Source: Granulicella sibirica
Lineage (GTDB): Bacteria; Acidobacteriota; Terriglobia; Terriglobales; Acidobacteriaceae
Assembly: GCF_004115155.1 (NCBI RefSeq)
Contig: NZ_RDSM01000002.1
Span: 124,001-188,000, forward strand
Length of the DNA: 64,000 nt
Direction: 5' to 3'
Made by a program: the position numbers and the translations under genes. A model generated the notes under the pieces. That model was given only the letters and a program-made list of their open reading frames with translations. It was not told the origin of the DNA and searched no databases. Within the stretch, counting starts at the first letter, position 1. Every line of letters begins with the position of its first letter. Positions 59,807 through 64,000 of this stretch are shown here, piece after piece.

Positions 59807-62035
59807 ATGTTCAGGCGCCTTATTTCAAATGCTGCCTTCCTGCTGGCTGTGAGCTTCCCTGGTTTTGACGCCGTGGCGCAGACTCAGAGGTCGATTGCAC
59901 CTCCCCCGGTGGCCCCGGTGCGGCCGGTGACGGATACATACTTCGGGCAGCAGGTGGTCGATCCCTACCGGTATCTCGAGGACCAGAAGTCCCCTGAGGT
60001 CGTGGCTTTCATGAAGGGGCAGGCGGACTATACGCGGGCTGTGCTGGACAGCATTCCAGGACGCAAGGCGTTCGCGGACGAGATGTCGCGCTACATGAAT
60101 GCCGAAGAGGCGGCGATCACGGACGTCAAGGTGGCCGGACCGTATCTGTTCTATCGGAAACGCAAGCGCGGGGAGAACCAGGCGAGCCTCTATGTGCGCA
60201 TGGGCGGCGGAACGGAGCGCATGCTCCTGGATCTGCCGAAGCTTTCGACGGCGACGACTCATGTGTCGCTGGACGACTACTCTCCCGCGGATGATGGCAG
60301 GCTTGTGAGCGTCGATCTTTCGCCGGGCGGGTCGGAGGAGAAGACGGCTCATCTGTACGAGACGGCGAGCGGGCGGGAGTTGCCGGAGAAGCTTGAGCGT
60401 ACGGAGGGTGGCGTGTTTTCCGCGGATGACAAGATCTACTTTTACCTTCAGCTTGAGAAGCTTGGTCCGGACGCACCGCCGACGGACAAGTACCGCAGGG
60501 TGATGGTGCATCAGCATGTTCTCGGTACGCCGGTCGAGCAGGATGTAACGGTGATCGGGCGGGGAGTCTCGCCGGACATCGATGTTCCGGAGTACTCGTT
60601 CCCGTTTGCCGCGACAGTTCCGGGATCGAGGTTCGCCTTCGCGCTGGTGACGCCCGGAGTCGATCCATACGGCTCGGTCTATGTTGGGCCGCCATCCGCG
60701 CTGACGACACACACGGGTTGGCGCAAGGTAGCCGATCATGACGACAAGGTGACGGATGAGGCGCTGCATGGGGACGATCTTTACCTGGTCAGTTTCGATG
60801 GGACGCTGAACGGCAAGATCCTTCGCGTGGATGCAGGGCATCCGGATCTGAAGAAGGCCGAGGTTGTGCTGCCAGGGAGCGACCTGGTGCTGAGCGGAGG
60901 GTTTATCGGCTCGAACGTGCTGCATGCGGCCCAGGACGGGCTCTATATTGAATGCCTGCAGAACGGGATCGGGCGGGTGTTGCGCCTGCCGTATGGCGCG
61001 GGGCCGAAGGCGGTGATGCTTCCTCTGCCGCTGAAGGAGCATGCCGACGCCGTGGCGACGGCGTTGTCGGCTCCGGGAGCGGTGATCGACCTGACGAGCT
61101 GGACGGAGCCGGGGGATGGGTTTCGGTACGATCCGAAGACAGCCACGCTGACGGCGATGCACCTGAAGGTTCCGAACGGGATCGATCCGACCGACCTGGT
61201 GTCGGAAGAGCTGACGATCAAGGGTCTGGACGGGACGCCTCTGCCGCTTTCGATCGTGTACAAGAAGGGGCTCGTGCGGGACGGAAAAGCTCCTCTGGCG
61301 ATGATCGGGTACGGGGCCTATGGAGATGCGTTTACGCCGGGCTTCAGCCGACGCAACATGGCGTGGCTTGAACGCGGAGGCGTGCTGGCGATCGCGCATG
61401 TGCGGGGCGGGGGGGAGCTTGGCGAGGGTTGGCACCTGGCGGGGAAGAAGCTGACCAAGCCGAATACCTGGCGGGATTTTATTGCGTCGGCGCAGTACCT
61501 GATCGATGCGAAGTACACGTCGAAGGAGAGGCTTGGGATCTGGAGCCAGTCGGCGGGTGGGGTTTTGATTGGGCGGTCGATTACGGAGCGGCCGGATCTG
61601 TTCGCGGCGGCGGTGGACGGGGTTCCTTGCTCGGATATGCTGCGCGAAGAGACGGGGGCTAACGGGCCGGCCAATATTCCCGAGTTTGGCTCGGTGAAGG
61701 AAGAGGATGGGTTCAAGGCGCTGCGGGAGATGGCGGCGTATGAGCATGTCTTGCCGGGCACGAAGTATCCGGCGACGCTGGTGACGGCGGGCGCGAACGA
61801 TCCGCGGGTGGATCCGTGGGAGGGGGCGAAGATGGCCTCGCGTCTGCAGGCCGCGAATGGCGGGACGAAGCCGATTCTGTTCCGAGTGAACTATGACGCG
61901 GGGCACGGGATTACGGACACCGTCGCGCAGCAGGTATCGGACTGGACGGATATCTTTACGTTCTTTCTTTGGAACTTCGGGGATGCTGGGTTTCAGCCTA
62001 TGGTGGTGGCAGGGGCCGAAGGACACGGGCGATGA
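59807..62035 (+). CDS. Prolyl oligopeptidase, S9A family, secreted
   Basis: Serine peptidase that cuts peptides after proline. The 742-residue protein has a signal peptide (to about residue 24, FDAVAQTQ), then the N-terminal part that precedes the seven-bladed propeller (TDTYFGQQVVDPYRYLEDQK). The propeller and C-terminal catalytic domain follow. The catalytic Ser is in WSQSAGGVLIGRS, the Asp in AGANDPRVDPWEG and the His in DAGHGITD. The catalytic domain opens with GYGAYGDAFTPGFSRRNMAW. I start at the ATG at 59807, since upstream in-frame codons to 59720 cross a repeat. Unusually it is exported; most family members are cytosolic or periplasmic. Confidence 0.94.
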   Translation: MFRRLISNAAFLLAVSFPGFDAVAQTQRSIAPPPVAPVRPVTDTYFGQQVVDPYRYLEDQKSPEVVAFMKGQADYTRAVLDSIPGRKAFADEMSRYMNAEEAAITDVKVAGPYLFYRKRKRGENQASLYVRMGGGTERMLLDLPKLSTATTHVSLDDYSPADDGRLVSVDLSPGGSEEKTAHLYETASGRELPEKLERTEGGVFSADDKIYFYLQLEKLGPDAPPTDKYRRVMVHQHVLGTPVEQDVTVIGRGVSPDIDVPEYSFPFAATVPGSRFAFALVTPGVDPYGSVYVGPPSALTTHTGWRKVADHDDKVTDEALHGDDLYLVSFDGTLNGKILRVDAGHPDLKKAEVVLPGSDLVLSGGFIGSNVLHAAQDGLYIECLQNGIGRVLRLPYGAGPKAVMLPLPLKEHADAVATALSAPGAVIDLTSWTEPGDGFRYDPKTATLTAMHLKVPNGIDPTDLVSEELTIKGLDGTPLPLSIVYKKGLVRDGKAPLAMIGYGAYGDAFTPGFSRRNMAWLERGGVLAIAHVRGGGELGEGWHLAGKKLTKPNTWRDFIASAQYLIDAKYTSKERLGIWSQSAGGVLIGRSITERPDLFAAAVDGVPCSDMLREETGANGPANIPEFGSVKEEDGFKALREMAAYEHVLPGTKYPATLVTAGANDPRVDPWEGAKMASRLQAANGGTKPILFRVNYDAGHGITDTVAQQVSDWTDIFTFFLWNFGDAGFQPMVVAGAEGHGR

Positions 62036-62116
62036 AGGAAATCCGAGTGGGCGGGCTATAGATTCTTATCGAATTTTCTCTTGTCTTAGGAGACGGGCGA
62101 GGCTATATGTCTCGGT

Positions 62117-63412
62117 ATGCGTCGCGTCCTTCTTCTCGCGTTCTTCGTGACTCTGGCGGTGTCCGCGCGGGCGGAGTTCTACGTGCCGGACCGGGAGTAT
62201 CGCTGTCCGCCGAGTGACCACGGGTGTAAGAGCCCGCATGGGCTCTCCTCGTTCGAGGAGCATACGACGGCGAAAGGGAACCCGTTCACGATCAACTTTG
62301 TCGAATACAACGACGCGGGACAGCCCTGGAACCATGTCGAGCTGACGGACGCGCTGGATCAGGTGAAAAAGGCCACCGGTCCAAAGGGCGACCAGTCCGC
62401 CATCGTGATGATCTATATCCACGGATGGGAGAACAACGCGGACGAAGTGCCGGGCGATTGCCAGGATGTATGCCACTTCCGGGACACGCTGCTGACACGG
62501 CTTGCGGATGAGCAGGGGGCGGCGGCCAGGCCGCTGAAGGTCGTCGGGATCTATCTCGCGTGGAGAGGACTTACGTTTACGGTCGAACCGTTCAAGCATG
62601 TCTTTAGCTATTGGCCGCGGCGAGGGGTGGCCCGGCATGTCGGGCAAACCGGAATGTATCAGGCGCTGACGGAGATTGAAGCCGCCGCCAAGCCGCAACG
62701 GGATCAGTATGTTCTTGTCGTCGCGGGGCATTCTTTCGGGGCGAGGGTTCTTGAGAATGCGGCGGAGACCAAGGATTCCAAGCATACGGGTTTCATGCGG
62801 GTCTATCGAACCAATGTGCAGCGGTACGCCCAGATGCGGAGATCGCAGAGTATGACCGCCCAGGCGGAGGCATTGACCCTGAACAGCGATCTTCCCGTCG
62901 ACCTGATCTTCTATGTGAATGCGGCAACGGCTTCGACGGTCTCCCGCGAGACGATCAAGGAGACGCAGAGCACCTGCGCGGCGGAGCCTCAGGCCCCGAT
63001 CTGCGGAGCGAACCCGTTTTACCTCGCTGTGACGTCTCACGCCGACCTGGCAACGGGAATCATTATGCCGATCGCGAATTTTGTCTTTCCGGCGTTGACG
63101 TCGGATCATCTTCGCCTGATCTCGGCGGCGAACACGTGGTCGCTGCACACGCATGCGGACCCTGTGCCGGGTTGCGGACAGGACGCCGCCATCTGTTTCT
63201 CAGTCGGCAGTGGCACGGCTGCGGTGATGAAATCGGTGCATGCGATCCCGGGGCGGACCCAGATTCCGGGAGACGACAAGAGACCGTTCTGGATCTTCAA
63301 TGTGGGCAAGGATGTGATCAAGGATCATTGCGATGTCTGGAACGATTCGGTGACGGATCTGGTGACGCACGTGATCGTAGGCAAGGTGCAGCGGAAGGGG
63401 CTGTCGAACTAA
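62117..63412 (+). CDS. Secreted alpha/beta-hydrolase-like protein of unknown function
   Basis: A 431-residue exported protein (signal peptide to about residue 20, SARAEF). It has a hydrolase-like core: MIYIHGWENNADEVPGD (oxyanion region), a nucleophile elbow in VAGHSFGARVLENAAE and a strand IFYVNAATAS. A His is available in SLHTHADPVPG. Several Cys residues, likely disulphide-bonded, occur near the ends (RCPPSDHGCKSPH, PGCGQDAAIC). The family is not one I can name; it resembles the serine-hydrolase DUF900-type group in layout. The 81-bp gap after the oligopeptidase allows joint transcription. Confidence 0.7.
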   Translation: MRRVLLLAFFVTLAVSARAEFYVPDREYRCPPSDHGCKSPHGLSSFEEHTTAKGNPFTINFVEYNDAGQPWNHVELTDALDQVKKATGPKGDQSAIVMIYIHGWENNADEVPGDCQDVCHFRDTLLTRLADEQGAAARPLKVVGIYLAWRGLTFTVEPFKHVFSYWPRRGVARHVGQTGMYQALTEIEAAAKPQRDQYVLVVAGHSFGARVLENAAETKDSKHTGFMRVYRTNVQRYAQMRRSQSMTAQAEALTLNSDLPVDLIFYVNAATASTVSRETIKETQSTCAAEPQAPICGANPFYLAVTSHADLATGIIMPIANFVFPALTSDHLRLISAANTWSLHTHADPVPGCGQDAAICFSVGSGTAAVMKSVHAIPGRTQIPGDDKRPFWIFNVGKDVIKDHCDVWNDSVTDLVTHVIVGKVQRKGLSN

Positions 63413-63465
63413 GTTGCGGCTTCCGCTCAGCGCGGCTACATTGGGTGCGTAAGTCGGAGGGTGTG

Positions 63466-63909
63466 ATGAAGAAGCTTGCGCCGGTGGAGGCTGCAACTGC
63501 GCTGATCGATGGGAGGATCAAGGAGCTTGGCGACTGGCGGGGGGAGATGCTGGCCAGGGTGCGGGGCATCATTCGGGCGGCGGACGCTGAGGTCGTGGAA
63601 GAGTGGAAGTGGCGGGGGGTTCCGGTGTGGTCGCACGGCGGGATTATCTGCACGGGCGAGACGTACAAACAGGTGGTGAAGCTGACCTTTGCGAAGGGAG
63701 CGGCGTTGGCGGATCCTTCGGGGCTCTTCAATTCGAGTCTTGAGGGGAATGTTCGACGGGCTATCGATATTCGTGAGGGGGAAGCGGTGAGCGAGGGGGC
63801 TTTGACGGAGCTTGTTCGGGCTGCGGTGGGGCTGAATCTGAAAGGGAAGAGCAAGGCAAAGGTGGGGCGGGCAAAGGCAACGACAGACGCAGATTCCCTT
63901 CGGGAATGA
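63466..63909 (+). CDS. DUF1801-family protein ending in a dispersed repeat
   Basis: A 147-residue protein with the DUF1801/YdhG-like fold (RIKELGDWRGEMLARVRGII, EVVEEWKWRGVPVWSHGGII, CTGETYKQVVKLTFAKGAAL). This domain is often found in small stress or binding proteins; the molecular role is unknown. It starts at 63466, with GGAGG 5 nt upstream; longer open frame from 63136 is antisense-free but overlaps the preceding gene out of frame. The last eight residues (TDADSLRE) and the stop are encoded by dispersed repeat module A, so the original C-terminus was replaced or extended. The Lys-rich stretch before it (KGKSKAKVGRAKA) is probably also non-native. Confidence 0.85.
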   Translation: MKKLAPVEAATALIDGRIKELGDWRGEMLARVRGIIRAADAEVVEEWKWRGVPVWSHGGIICTGETYKQVVKLTFAKGAALADPSGLFNSSLEGNVRRAIDIREGEAVSEGALTELVRAAVGLNLKGKSKAKVGRAKATTDADSLRE

Positions 63910-63994
63910 CAACCAGAGAGGCAACGGCGGCGAGTGGATTGCTTACCCTCCCACCCTAACCGACGATGAGGCTGTCGGTGAGGGTGGGGCACGC
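63887..63994 (+). repeat. Dispersed composite repeat, modules A+B (63.9 kb)
   Basis: Module A (63887-63910) and palindrome B (CCCACCCTAACCGAC pairing with GTCGGT and AGGGTGGGG, from 63951) occur with the same 40-nt spacing as at 32567. Between them the sequence is only loosely conserved. Module A overlaps the end of the DUF1801 gene and supplies its stop. Palindrome B pairs with a single A/G mismatch. Confidence 0.85.
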
Positions 63995-64000
63995 GGATGC

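Noticed and set aside
59825..62026. A 733-codon open frame on the minus strand
   Set aside because: Antisense to the prolyl oligopeptidase; Arg/His-rich with no recognisable domain.

Overview
The window looks like chromosomal DNA of an acidobacterium of the Terriglobia group (relatives of Granulicella, Terriglobus, Edaphobacter). The markers are a very large TonB-dependent receptor with an N-terminal carboxypeptidase-regulatory-like domain, a TIGR03435-family secreted protein, a hopanoid cluster of the hpnCDE/hpnJ type, a futalosine-pathway mqnD, high third-position GC and several short dispersed repeat families. This assignment is an inference from gene content; no 16S gene is present.

Region 1 (1-14.5 kb) is a galactoside-utilisation locus. 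It holds an outer-membrane receptor (cut by the window edge), a Tat-exported GH2 enzyme, a GH36 alpha-galactosidase, a divergent GH35-GH42 beta-galactosidase pair, a LacI-type repressor and a sugar-phosphatase-like HAD protein. Two LacI-type palindromes sit in front of the receptor and a third inverted repeat sits between the divergent glycosidase units. Region 2 (14.6-16.2 kb) is an integration scar beside tRNA-Lys(CUU): a broken P4-type integrase, a permease fragment and an orphan gene. Region 3 (16.3-22 kb) carries mqnD, bioY, a 52-residue membrane protein, a FtsB/DivIC-like gene, an esterase, a flavin-reductase-like gene preceded by three stacked hairpins, and an mlaE-mlaF transporter pair.

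Region 4 (22-29 kb) is a tightly coupled hopanoid/squalene block: zinc alcohol dehydrogenase, hpnC, hpnD and hpnE with overlapping ends, then two overlapping half-size DMT transporters and hpnJ on the other strand. Region 5 (29-44 kb) has an aldo-keto reductase/AraC divergent pair with spaced operator repeats, a SYLF lipid-binding protein, a GT-C-like membrane protein, a DyP peroxidase, a PP2C phosphatase, xseA-glmM, an LRR protein, pgsA and a 73-codon gene without a standard start. Region 6 (43.6-52 kb) is housekeeping: gdhA, trpE-trpG, efp-acyP-apt and a lactonase-like propeller. Region 7 (51.5-64 kb) has a small Cys/His protein beside a conserved non-coding element, a J-domain/Sel1 pair, an M23 lipoprotein, an EAL protein, esterase and peptidase genes and a DUF1801 protein whose end comes from a dispersed repeat.

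The most unusual material is non-coding. Two about 280-300 bp elements (29.0-29.3 kb and 52.0-52.35 kb) share several blocks, one of about 80 bp, and one lies directly upstream of the Cys/His protein gene. A second repeat family (module A plus palindrome B) recurs at 32.6, 58.6 and 63.9 kb, with palindrome-only relatives at 27.3, 35.1 and 59.7 kb.
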